Under the pieces are notes generated by a model, which worked only from the letters and a program-made list of their open reading frames with translations, did not search any database and was not told the DNA's origin. From the NCBI GenBank assembly GCA_958299035.1, contig CATQJL010000112.1:68045117-68109116 (forward strand): DNA of 64,000 nt, in the 5' to 3' direction. The stretch comes from Cylicocyclus nassatus (taxonomy: Eukaryota > Nematoda > Chromadorea > Rhabditida > Strongylidae). This document shows positions 1-11,298 of this stretch, in pieces. A program made the position numbers and the translations under genes. How positions within the stretch are numbered: the stretch's first letter is position 1; each line of letters starts with the position of its first letter.

Positions 1-113
1 TTTCCATCGACAGTGATAAGGAATTGCTTCCACCACCCACTCTGAACATTCTCAGCTCTTCATCCACTTTATCCGCTTGTAATCAAACGACAATATATGT
101 CATTGCAATATAT

Positions 114-613
114 NNNNNNNNNNNNNNNNNNNNNNNNNNNNNNNNNNNNNNNNNNNNNNNNNNNNNNNNNNNNNNNNNNNNNNNNNNNNNNNNNNNNNNN
201 NNNNNNNNNNNNNNNNNNNNNNNNNNNNNNNNNNNNNNNNNNNNNNNNNNNNNNNNNNNNNNNNNNNNNNNNNNNNNNNNNNNNNNNNNNNNNNNNNNNN
301 NNNNNNNNNNNNNNNNNNNNNNNNNNNNNNNNNNNNNNNNNNNNNNNNNNNNNNNNNNNNNNNNNNNNNNNNNNNNNNNNNNNNNNNNNNNNNNNNNNNN
401 NNNNNNNNNNNNNNNNNNNNNNNNNNNNNNNNNNNNNNNNNNNNNNNNNNNNNNNNNNNNNNNNNNNNNNNNNNNNNNNNNNNNNNNNNNNNNNNNNNNN
501 NNNNNNNNNNNNNNNNNNNNNNNNNNNNNNNNNNNNNNNNNNNNNNNNNNNNNNNNNNNNNNNNNNNNNNNNNNNNNNNNNNNNNNNNNNNNNNNNNNNN
601 NNNNNNNNNNNNN
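114..613. other. Assembly gap (500 N)
   Basis: Exactly 500 unknown bases, the usual length for a gap of unestimated size. Nothing can be said about its content. The 113 bases before it show no recognisable gene. Confidence 0.99.
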
Positions 614-638
614 AAGCAGTGGTATCAACGCAGAGTAC
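614..638 (+). other. SMART-type cDNA adapter sequence (artificial)
   Basis: The 25 bases directly after the gap begin AAGCAGTGGTATCAACGCAG and end AGTAC. I recognise this as the template-switching/PCR primer of SMART cDNA kits. It is not biological sequence. It joins directly to genomic-looking DNA at 639/640 that still contains introns, so a library molecule or a chimeric read was probably built into the scaffold here. Confidence 0.92.
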
Positions 639-639
639 T

Positions 640-1163
640 ATAGTGAGGGAACAGACAGTAAAGGTATCGGATCAAGAACGACTTGGGTAAGTTAACAAGT
701 AGTAGATTAATAAAATAGATAAGCAAAATATCAATATATTTTAGACTTTATATACGTAAATTCATAAAAGACGTTCATGTGGCTGCCCGACGTAAGTGTC
801 CGGAAATTGTTTTCAAGAAAAGCATGCTACACATCGGTAGAGAGTATGTGAGTAAAAGAGAATATTTTTATGACCTTAATATATTTTATAATATTTAGTC
901 TATGACGCCAACTATGGCCGCGTATAGATTCAACATAAACCTTGACCAATGGAGTGGATTACCATTAGAAGCTCTCTTCAGTCCTTCTGAGAAGGAGTCA
1001 ATAGAGGTTTTTTTTTATTTTTTTTTTATTTTTATTTTTATTTTTTTTAAATGTGTGTGTGGTTAACTTAAGATCATTTTAGAAGGGGGAGGTCGAAAAA
1101 GGTGGGTTGCGTCTCACGGGTGTGAACCTTACCAAGCCTTTGCATGGAGAAAACACTAAGGAG
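640..1163 (+). pseudogene. Partial inverted copy of the 3225-4551 gene (exons 4-7)
   Basis: Plus-strand copy of four exons of the gene on the minus strand at 3225-4551. The exon-4 end is 640-686, exon 5 is 745-847, exon 6 is 899-1006 and exon 7 is 1083-1163, with the same splice sites and intron lengths. Differences from the other copy are few: a synonymous C/T in exon 5 and one Leu/Phe change in exon 6. The last coding exon is missing. After the intron acceptor near 1230 the sequence jumps straight to the 3' flank, a deletion of roughly 170-200 bases relative to the other arm. The 5' exons are cut off by the adapter and gap. It is either a truncated duplicate or an assembly duplicate of the same locus. 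Confidence 0.7.
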
Positions 1164-1280
1164 GTAAGATTGATAGTATATAGTTATTTATTATGCAGTT
1201 TAATTATTTTTTTTTATTTACAGTTTTTTATGGAACAAGTAAATCTTTTTATGTGGTGTTAGTATTCTTTATGTTTTAAG

Positions 1281-2778
<1,498 letters not shown>

Positions 2779-2951
2779 AATACTCATACTCATACTCATA
2801 CTCATATTCATACTCATACTCATACTCATACACATATCATACTCATACGCTTACTCATACTCATACTCATACTCATTCTCTTACTCATACTCATACTCAT
2901 ACACTCATACTCATACTCATACTCAAACTCACACCCACACATACACACAAT

Positions 2952-3049
<98 letters not shown>

Positions 3050-3060
3050 TACACACATAC

Positions 3061-3113
<53 letters not shown>

Positions 3114-3116
3114 CAC
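2779..3116. repeat. (ACTCAT)n and (CA)n microsatellites
   Basis: A hexamer array of ACTCAT units with ATTCAT and ACACAT variants (about 2779-2930) grades into (CA)n up to 3116. The CA part mirrors the GT array of the left arm. Confidence 0.95.
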
Positions 3117-3224
3117 CTTAAAACATAAAGAATACTAACACCACATAAAAAGATTTACTTGTTCCATAAAACTAAAATAGTCATAAAAATTTCCTTTGCT
3201 TCAGTAAAGACATTCTCTATCGTA

Positions 3225-4551
3225 TCAATTGTTTTCTTTTTCCCTTTCCTTTTCTTGCTGTATACCAGATGGTCCAGGTTCGTCCTCAGGCATTTCACAC
3301 CGGGGCCTCTTTCTCTCAGGACCCTACAAAAAATTTTTAAGTGCAAAGAAATTAACTGTAAATAAAAAAAAAATAATTAAACTGCATAATAAATAACTAT
3401 ATACTATCAATCTTACCTCCTTAGTGTTTTCTCCATGCAAAGGCTTGGTAAGGTTCACACCCGTGAGACGCAACCCACCTTTTTCGACCTCCCCCTTCTA
3501 AAATGATCTTAAGTTAACCACACACACATTTAAAAAAAAAATAAAAATAAAAATAAAAAAAAAATAAAAAAAAACCTCTATTGACTCCTTCTCAGAAGGA
3601 CTGAAGAGAGCTTCTAATGGTAATCCACTCCATTGGTCAAAGTTTATGTTGAATCTATACGCGGCCATAGTTGGCGTCATAGACTAAATATTATAAAATA
3701 TATTAAGGTCATAAAAATATTCTCTTTTACTCACATACTCTCTACCGATGTGTAGCATGCTTTTCTTGAAAACAATTTCCGGGCACTTACGTCGGGCAGC
3801 CACATGAACGTCTTTTATGAATTTACGTATATAAAGTCTAAAATATATTGATATTTTGCTTATCTATTTTATTAATCTACTACTTGTTAACTTACCCAAG
3901 TCGTTCTTGATCCGATACCTTTACTGTCTGTTCCCTCACTATTCTTATATCCTCGTTATGAGTACTGTTGTACTCAGCAAGGTTATTCCTTCCTACGGAA
4001 AGAAAGTGACGCCAACAATCATAGGATATTTTTGCCTAAAAAGTCGATTACCAACCTTACTAAGCTTTTAACTTTAATACTCACGCGAATTGCTGGAATG
4101 CCCTTATGCACTCCTGCGCCTGTCGGCCAGGAAAAGGCTAGTGGGCGGTCCTTGGGATATCTGAAAAGCCACATATATATTTTCTAAAAATCAACTTACA
4201 CCAACTCACTTGAGTATATTTTCCGAAAAGTCAGCTAATACCTTGTCGTAAGTTCTCTTGTGTGGATTACGTAAACCTAACACTCGTACCCACTCAATGA
4301 GTACTTTACGATTGACGGATTCCTGGAACTGCTCGACTCGATCTGACATCTCACCTATAAATATTTAAACAACACTTCAGTAAAAATGTTATTATATAAT
4401 CTAAAAGATTTTTTAGTTACTAGACTAGATCAGTACAACACTGGGAATATTTTGGAATCCTATCCTAAAAATTATTACCATCCTCCACAATTCGTTGGTG
4501 GAAACTGTATCACATTTAATACTCAGGCAATAGTCTTCGCAGGACCACTCC
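3225..4551 (-). CDS. Eight-exon gene, product not recognised (5' end probably incomplete)
   Basis: Minus-strand exons, high to low coordinate, are 4479-4551, 4242-4349, 4085-4183, 3896-4035, 3735-3837, 3576-3683, 3417-3497 and 3225-3323. All reading phases agree across seven introns of 49-129 nt with GT donors and AG acceptors, mostly TTTTAG. The stop is at 3225-3227. From the ATG that opens the second exon the product is 245 residues. Exon one adds at least 24 Cys-rich residues and begins in phase, so more 5' exons are likely. Visible features are an aromatic/basic segment (IYMWLFRYPKDRP), a basic stretch in exon 5 (AARRKC) and a charged C-terminus with a basic PERKRPR motif, possibly nuclear, followed by Glu/Lys-rich residues. 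I see no known domain. It could also be part of an unclassified mobile element. The phase consistency and the near-identical partial copy at 640-1163 support real exons. Function is unknown. Confidence 0.65.
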
Positions 4552-4675
4552 CTATAATGTAAATCAATAATACAAAAATATTAAATGTAAATAGTAACTA
4601 CATAAACAATGGCCAAATATTTCTCACACAAATATTTAAGAATGTGTCCCTAAAAATAACTCACTTATTATCACA

Positions 4676-5200
4676 CAAAAACACACACAGACACACACAC
4701 ATACATACACACACATACACACACACTTACTCACACACACATACACACACAACACACAACACACGACACACAATACACAACACACAACACACAACACACA
4801 ACACACAACACACAACACACAACACACAACATACAGTACACAACACACAACACATAACACACAACACACAACACACAGCACGCAACACACAACACACAAC
4901 ACACAACACACAACACACAACACACAACACACAACATACAGTACACAACACACAACACATAACACACAACACACAACACACAGCACGCAACACACAACAC
5001 ACAACACACAACACACAACACACAACACACAACACACAACACACAACACACAACACACAACACACAACACACAACACACAACACACAACACACAACATAC
5101 AATACACAACACACAACACATAACACGCAACACACAACACACAACACACAGCACACAACATACAGCATACAACCTACAACCTACAACATACAACACACTA
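4676..5200. repeat. AACACAC 7-bp satellite with higher-order structure
   Basis: After a short (CA)n lead, the sequence is a 7-bp tandem array (AACACAC, or GTGTGTT on the other strand). Variant units (ATACAGT, ACATAAC, AGCACGC) recur in the same order at about 4828 and 4933, a spacing of 105 bp = 15 units. A related variant block at about 5094 lies 161 bp = 23 units further. The long Cys/Val/Leu reading frames are a by-product of the 7-bp period. Confidence 0.93.
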
Positions 5201-6040
5201 CATATTACACACTACACACTACAATTACGCATAACACACAACACATTACACACAACACACAACACACAAAACACAGCACACTAAACACTACACACTCCAC
5301 ACTAAACTATACACATACACATTGCACACAACCAACACACAACAACATACTACATACTACACACTACAAACTAAACACTACAGACTACACACTACACATT
5401 GCACACAACTACACACAGCACACTACACACTACACACTGCACAATGCACACTACACACTACACACTACACACTACACACTACACACTACACACAACACAC
5501 TACACATTACACACCACACACTACGCACAACACTCAACACATAACACATAACACACTACATACTACACGCTACACAATACACACTACATACTACACATAA
5601 CACGCAACAACATACAACACACGACACACTATACGCTGCACACAACACACTACACACAGCACACTACACACTACACACTACATAATACATACTACACACT
5701 ATATAACACACTAGACACAACACTCAACACACACACAACACACTACACACTACACACTACACATTACATAATACACATAACTCACTACAACACACAATAC
5801 CACACAACACATAACATACAACACACTGCACACAATACATAAAACGCAACACACTACCCATTACACACTACCATTGCACATTACATCTACACGCAACACG
5901 CCACACGTTACACACTACACACTACACACAACACTCAACACACAACAAACAACACACTACTACATACTATAAAATACAAACTAAACACTACATACAACAC
6001 ACAACACAGCACCAAGCAGACAATATAGAACGCACAACAC
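5201..6040. repeat. Degenerate ACACTAC-type 7-bp repeat
   Basis: Continuation of the 7-bp array with a TACACAC variant unit and frequent substitutions and indels. It fades out near 6040. No gene is present. Confidence 0.9.
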
Positions 6041-6435
6041 ATATTAAATATATCGATACACATTTTCAAAATCCCTGCCTCTTAGGGGGCTGCAACTGCA
6101 GCATTGTTACTTTTAAAAAAATTTATTCTACCCAACACCGTTTTTCCTACTTTTCTTCCATTTTTTAATTTCCTCATTTTATCCCTTGTCCCATTCTTAT
6201 ACATACTCTTAGATAAGAGGGCCTGCCCTCTTTCAAAAAACAGGGACTCTTTTGATGGGGTTAAACCAGTGGTAAGCCGGCAAGGAATGGTAGCTTCCAC
6301 GCCTCCAAAAGGGTCAATTCTATGCCTTCACACATTTTTCTCTTTCATGCCCATAGAATCAAGGGTTAGCCAGAACCCTGGTAGCAGCCCTACCGAATTC
6401 ACCGTTCCTCTGCCTATGGAATGGACCTTCCATAA

Positions 6436-6891
6436 AGCTTAGATCATAGGTCACTCAAAAAAATTCAAAATTCTCCCAGTGGTTTTGATAGTAGTAGTTA
6501 TTATAAAAACACCAAGTTTATTAAGTGCAGGGATACTAATTCCAAAGAATATTACATAAAAAATTTCGGAGACAACAAAAAATTCCAACCTTGCTCTGAT
6601 AATTGTAGATACTGCAACATCATCAATCAAGAATCATTGATCAAGTCAACTACTACTGCCACTAATATTCACTGTTACATTGGAGACAATACTTCCTGTA
6701 ATAAAAGAAACGTAGTCTATTGCATAACATGTGAAAATTGCAAGAGACAGTATGTTGGGATTACTACCAGGAAAATAAAGGAAAGAATAAGAGAACACAT
6801 CTATCATATAAATAAGGAAGATTTGAATAATTACCTTTACTCACATTTTTCAAAAGAATGTAGAAGCATAAAATACAATTTCAAATATTAG
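6436..6891 (+). CDS. GIY-YIG endonuclease domain of the Penelope-like element
   Basis: Open frame after a stop at 6433-6435; no clear initiator ATG. About 150 residues. A Cys cluster (CSDNCRYCNIIN) around residue 58, with further Cys/His residues downstream, could bind zinc. A GIY-YIG core follows: VVYCIT (about residue 93) is the GIY strand and QYVG (about 105) the YIG strand. The helix TTRKIKERIREH holds the conserved Arg and a Glu-His pair. In the family this domain nicks target DNA to prime reverse transcription. The frame ends at a TAG at 6889-6891, and the RT frame begins in another phase at the same place, so this is probably the N-terminal part of one polyprotein split by a 1-nt frameshift. 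Identification as GIY-YIG is strong. Activity is unknown. Confidence 0.85.
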   Translation, partial: SLDHRSLKKIQNSPSGFDSSSYYKNTKFIKCRDTNSKEYYIKNFGDNKKFQPCSDNCRYCNIINQESLIKSTTTATNIHCYIGDNTSCNKRNVVYCITCENCKRQYVGITTRKIKERIREHIYHINKEDLNNYLYSHFSKECRSIKYNFKY

Positions 6892-6896
6892 ATAGT

Positions 6897-9329
6897 TTGG
6901 AAAGCAATGCAGATAAAAATGTTCTGTTAGAAAAAGAGTTATTTTGGACTAAACTTCTCCTTACAGCCTATCCATTTGGATTCAACGATAATATCAAAGG
7001 ATATGGAAATATATCAAATCTAGATAATCCGTTGAATTATAAACCCAATCACCCTTATTATAATCTTGAAGTTGTTAAAGAAAGAATAAAAAATAAAAAT
7101 AAAAGTAAAAATAATTTTGCTAATAAGACGACAAAAAAACAAAAACCACACATAAGTCAAATTATAGAAAAAATCAACAAGATTGATAGTAATCTTCTTC
7201 TTTACAGGTACATTCATTCTTTAAAACTTTCAAGCATTAAAACACTGATAGGATTATGTTACAACACTTCAACCATCTCCCAAATTAAAGAACAGAATAG
7301 AAGCGTTCTAATTTGCATTCTTTGTAAATTTCAATTCAAGACATTGAACAAAAAGTCGGAAAATAAAGATATGCTTACCTGTAAAGTAAACTACATTCAT
7401 CCTATTCTAGATAAAATCAATATAAACAAAATTTTAAACAATAACAAACTAACTAGCATTATTAAAACAAATTCTAGAATAGAATATAAACCATTCAGAG
7501 TTGTTTTCCAATACGACAATCCTATTTCGTCAATAATTTTCAACTTTAATAAAACACTTAGAAATTTAACAAATGATATCCTACTTAAAAATATTACCCA
7601 AGACTGCATATGTTGTTCAACAGATTTTAAAAAATATATCGATCCTTATCATAAACATATCATTACTGGAGATCTTTCCATAATTAAAAATTATTCTATC
7701 ACGAAAGTTATGAACAAAGGAACAAAATACAGAGTCATCAATAGAATAAATAAAAATAAAATATTAGATTGGATTGAGGAAACCTCCAAAAACCTTACCA
7801 ATACTATTAGAAATAAATATAAAACTAATGTTTGTACAAATAATAATATTAAAACATTTATAGAAAAAAACTTTAAGCATAAACTAAAACCCCTTTTGTA
7901 TGGTGAACGCCTAGAAAGAGATACAGTAAGACTTAACACACGCTCTCTAAATAAATGGCAAAGTTATTTTGTTTTTTGTCCAATAGATAAAGCCAGCAAC
8001 AATTACGGTATAATGTGCAAAAAATACTATCTTCAAGTCATCTGCCAAAACATGGGTATTAAGATAATTAACGGGAAAATCTCATTCAATGAAGAAGCCC
8101 ATAATACTTATAAATTAAAAACAGAAGCGAATGTCACACAAATCCTTGAAAAACACAGAATGTTTTGTGATTCTTTTAAAATTAAAAATATTATTAATTC
8201 AGCAATACCAATTGTTTATAGTTTACCGAAGCTACACAAAAACCCAATTAAATTCCGATACATTACAGGAGCATATAACAGTAGTATCAAACCTATTTCA
8301 GTAGAATTTAGTAAGATATTGGACTTCCTTCGAAAACACTTTAAAAATTATGTCAATTCAATTAAAACACGTAATAAAAATTTCATTGGTTATTGGTCAA
8401 TTAATAACACCGACATTAGCTATTCCCTTAATAGCATCACATTCAAAAATATGAAGCTGTATTCCGCAGATTTTACAGATATGTTCAACAATCTAAGACA
8501 TGAGGACATAATTAAAAACTTAAAGGAAATACTAAAAATATGCTTCAAAAATTCCAATAAAAAATTTATATCCAGTAATGGATATAACGTTTATTACACA
8601 AACAAACAAGACAAATATAACTATAGATATTACGACATATACGACCTTCTTTACATTTTAGACTACATTCTAAAGAATAGTTTCTGCCGTTTTGCAGAAT
8701 ATACTTTCATACAAGTGATTGGAGTTCCACAAGGGAGTAATTGTAGTCCACTTCTTGCGGACCTTACATTATCATACTACGAATACATATACGCTAAAGA
8801 TAATTATCGCTCTCTTTCCAACTTTATACCTTTCAGATACATGGATGATATATTGATTTTACATGACAAAACTAGTAAATATATAAAAAACCTGCTCATG
8901 CAGGTATACCAAAACACCCTATCGCTAGAAACAACACATACTGACGAATACAACTGCAATTATCTAGATCTCAGTATAAACATCAACAATGACAAAATAA
9001 CTACCAAGTTATACAATAAAACAGATAGTTTTGAATACAGTATACATCGATTTCCTCATAAAAACTCAAACATTTCGATACAAGTTAAAAGATCTGTTAT
9101 ATATACTGAAATACTTAGAATAGCTAGAACATGCACATACAAAACAGACTTTGTAGAACGTATTAAAAAATTGAATGATCATCTTGTTCAAAAAAATGGC
9201 TATACACACGAACTTTTTCTCAGCTGTATGTTCAAATGTATTCATAGAAACAAATTCATAAACGTAAAATACTGTCCCGAAAAAAATGAAAAGGAATTAA
9301 TTAGCTTTATAAGAGATATTTTCAATTAA
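6897..9329 (+). CDS. Penelope-like reverse transcriptase
   Basis: About 810 residues. No ATG opens it: the frame is open from about 6885 and reads through a TTG, consistent with being the continuation of the upstream nuclease frame. Motifs in order are: PIDKASNN near residue 362 (the DKG-type motif upstream of the RT in this group); LPKLHKNP near 442 and the following RYI (typical of Penelope-like RTs); SADFTDMF near 523 (catalytic Asp); GVPQGSN near 609; and FRYMDDIL near 648 (catalytic YMDD). A basic C-terminal thumb-like region follows and ends IRDIFN. No nuclease domain lies C-terminal to the RT. There are no internal stops, so the RT could have been active recently. Codon use is extremely A/T-rich. 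Confidence 0.92.
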   Translation: MESNADKNVLLEKELFWTKLLLTAYPFGFNDNIKGYGNISNLDNPLNYKPNHPYYNLEVVKERIKNKNKSKNNFANKTTKKQKPHISQIIEKINKIDSNLLLYRYIHSLKLSSIKTLIGLCYNTSTISQIKEQNRSVLICILCKFQFKTLNKKSENKDMLTCKVNYIHPILDKININKILNNNKLTSIIKTNSRIEYKPFRVVFQYDNPISSIIFNFNKTLRNLTNDILLKNITQDCICCSTDFKKYIDPYHKHIITGDLSIIKNYSITKVMNKGTKYRVINRINKNKILDWIEETSKNLTNTIRNKYKTNVCTNNNIKTFIEKNFKHKLKPLLYGERLERDTVRLNTRSLNKWQSYFVFCPIDKASNNYGIMCKKYYLQVICQNMGIKIINGKISFNEEAHNTYKLKTEANVTQILEKHRMFCDSFKIKNIINSAIPIVYSLPKLHKNPIKFRYITGAYNSSIKPISVEFSKILDFLRKHFKNYVNSIKTRNKNFIGYWSINNTDISYSLNSITFKNMKLYSADFTDMFNNLRHEDIIKNLKEILKICFKNSNKKFISSNGYNVYYTNKQDKYNYRYYDIYDLLYILDYILKNSFCRFAEYTFIQVIGVPQGSNCSPLLADLTLSYYEYIYAKDNYRSLSNFIPFRYMDDILILHDKTSKYIKNLLMQVYQNTLSLETTHTDEYNCNYLDLSININNDKITTKLYNKTDSFEYSIHRFPHKNSNISIQVKRSVIYTEILRIARTCTYKTDFVERIKKLNDHLVQKNGYTHELFLSCMFKCIHRNKFINVKYCPEKNEKELISFIRDIFN

Positions 9330-9429
9330 GATTTATCACATCGTATTCATACATTTATAATCCAAAAATTATACACAATTCAAATACTATATATTCAATG
9401 CACTTTACTTTAACTATAAATATAAAAGC

Positions 9430-9641
9430 ATACATATACATTATATACAACATATACATTTAAATACATACATACTTATATACATGCATACATAAATAGC
9501 ATACATACATACATACACACATACATACATACATACATACATACATACATACATACATACATACATACATACATACATACATACATACATACATACATAC
9601 ATACATACATACATACATACATACATACATACGTACATGCG

Positions 9642-9675
<34 letters not shown>

Positions 9676-10168
9676 CATACATACATACATACTACATACA
9701 TACATACATACATACATACATACATACATACATACATACATACATACATACATACATACATACATACATAGCATACATACATACTTACACACATACATAC
9801 ATACATGCATACATACATACATACATACATACATACATACATACATACATACATACATACATACATACATACATACATACATACATACATACATACATAC
9901 ATAGCATACATACATACATACACACATACATACATACACACATACATACATACACACATGCATACATACATACATACATACCTACATACATAAATACATG
10001 CATACATATATACATACATACATCCATCCATCCATACATACATACATACATAGATACACACATACATACATACATACATGCACACATATACACATTCATA
10101 CTTGGATACACACACGTACATACACCCGTACTTACACATACATAAGTATATGACCTCTGACACACTTA
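9430..10168. repeat. (CATA)n microsatellite
   Basis: About 0.7 kb of CATA tetramers with occasional CACA, CATG, CATC and GCATA variants. It begins about 100 bases after the stop codon of the Penelope-like RT. Apparent Met/Tyr/Val/Cys reading frames are artefacts. Confidence 0.97.
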
Positions 10169-10672
10169 TCATTTTGAGAATTGAAGTTTAATATGCACGA
10201 CCCAACATTATATAATATCTTGCTCTATAGACAACCACATCTCCTAGACACAAAACAGGCGGTTGATTCAATTCATATTTATCAACATCCTTATTCGTCC
10301 CCCTTCTCTGAAAGATTTTTTGAGTAATTTATATTTATATTTATATCTACATTTTCCTCTAAAATTAACTTACTTTTTACAGAACACATTACTCTAACAC
10401 TTGGATTAACTACTTGTTGTAAGGAAGTTCTAGGTTAGTTTCTTTCTTTTCCTTTTTTCTCTTTTTATTTTTTACTCCTACGGCCTTCCTTCACTACTGA
10501 TGAGATCCGGGGAAGGCTGTATGTCAATCTAATTTCCGTATAGTGAAAGGATCGAAACGGAAATTAGAATTACTCTGTTTTTCTTTTTTTATTATATTAC
10601 CTCCATGGGTAAATTCAAAAATAAGGACTTTGCACACCCTTCTAAGTGCTCGTCACCTAGGACCTCACCTCG
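10169..10672. other. Non-coding spacer
   Basis: AT-rich unique sequence. The only structure noted is a 7-bp-stem hairpin around 10484-10520 (GCCTTCC...GGAAGGC). No gene seen. Confidence 0.5.
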
Positions 10673-11170
10673 TCACCTCACCTCTATCAGCAACTGTCCA
10701 TCCTGGACGATGGTGCCATACTTCCTTTTGAACTTTTGATTGAACCTGTCAAAGTCTTCATCATCATAGCCCCTGAAGACTCCAGGATCAGCAAAAGTCA
10801 TGCTCTTGAAATAGCTGAGCAACTGATCTTCCACACCTTGATGATTCTCGTGTGTTCGGTCATTCGATTTCATTAGATTGCTTAACTGCCAAAAATTTGA
10901 CTCTCATGATCTGGCACATGAGCGGCATTGCCTTCCCTTCGTCACTCTTCAGTGCTCTCGGTGCTTGCATGCAACCCCTCGGGTTTTTTTCTGCATGCAT
11001 TACCCTGCAGTGACTGAAAAGGTGCGCTTTCCTTGCTGCAACTGCCGTTGCTCTGGGACCGAGTATCTAGTTTAACTCTGCTGTTAGTTTCTCCAACCCA
11101 CCTAACACTGTGGCTACCTTAGCCTCTACCTCTTCCTCAAGTGGCAATCCATCAACCGGTATCCTACCTC
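10673..11170 (-). pseudogene. Possible degenerate retroelement gag-like fragment
   Basis: On the minus strand, 10673-10873 encodes a charged segment (FADPGVFRGYDDEDFDRFNQ, then a basic KFKRKYG) that resembles coding DNA more than its surroundings. Upstream on the same strand, 11070-11130 encodes an acidic helical stretch (EEEVEAKVATVLGGLEKL). Stops and a frame change separate them. The composition is reminiscent of LTR-retrotransposon gag proteins, but there is no diagnostic zinc knuckle, so the assignment is weak. It could be a decayed cellular gene. Confidence 0.3.
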
Positions 11171-11298
11171 GGTTCAGGTGCTGGCCCACATTCTCAGGTA
11201 TCATTTCCACTTCGTGTACAATAAGACTTATTCAGAAACCAAGATATTCTGTCCGTTGGGGAAAAAAATTTTTTTTCCTGACAATGTTGAGTTTTATA

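Larger units (their letters stand above)
6050..9430 (+). mobile_element. Penelope-like retroelement with N-terminal GIY-YIG (Naiad/Chlamys-type layout)
   Basis: The outer boundaries are approximate. The coding part (6436-9329) encodes a Cys-rich region, a GIY-YIG nuclease and then a Penelope-like reverse transcriptase. In canonical Penelope elements the nuclease is C-terminal to the RT. Here nothing follows the RT except a stop and about 100 bases of AT-rich tail. The element sits between a degenerate 7-bp array and a (CATA)n array. It is strongly AT-rich. One frameshift with an associated in-frame stop near 6885 separates the nuclease from the RT. I did not identify terminal repeats (pLTRs) or a hammerhead ribozyme. 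Confidence 0.85.

Noticed and set aside
4676..5200. Telomere-like T/G-rich heptamer array
   Set aside because: The unit (GTGTGTT) is not a known telomere repeat and it lies internally beside (CA)n; more likely a satellite.
4636..5600. Long Cys/Val/Leu and His/Asn/Thr reading frames
   Set aside because: By-product of the 7-bp repeat, whose period keeps all frames open.
6082..6442. 112-codon hydrophobic ORF upstream of the GIY-YIG frame
   Set aside because: Overlaps an opposite-strand ORF and does not resemble any Penelope-like protein; probably leader sequence of the element.
9441..10172. 243-codon Met-Tyr-Val-Cys frame
   Set aside because: Translation of the (CATA)n microsatellite.
10480..10530. 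Hammerhead-ribozyme-like CTGATGAG inside a GCCTTCC/GGAAGGC stem, downstream of the Penelope-like element
   Set aside because: The helix II and GAAA core elements are not formed; only the CUGAUGA string is present.
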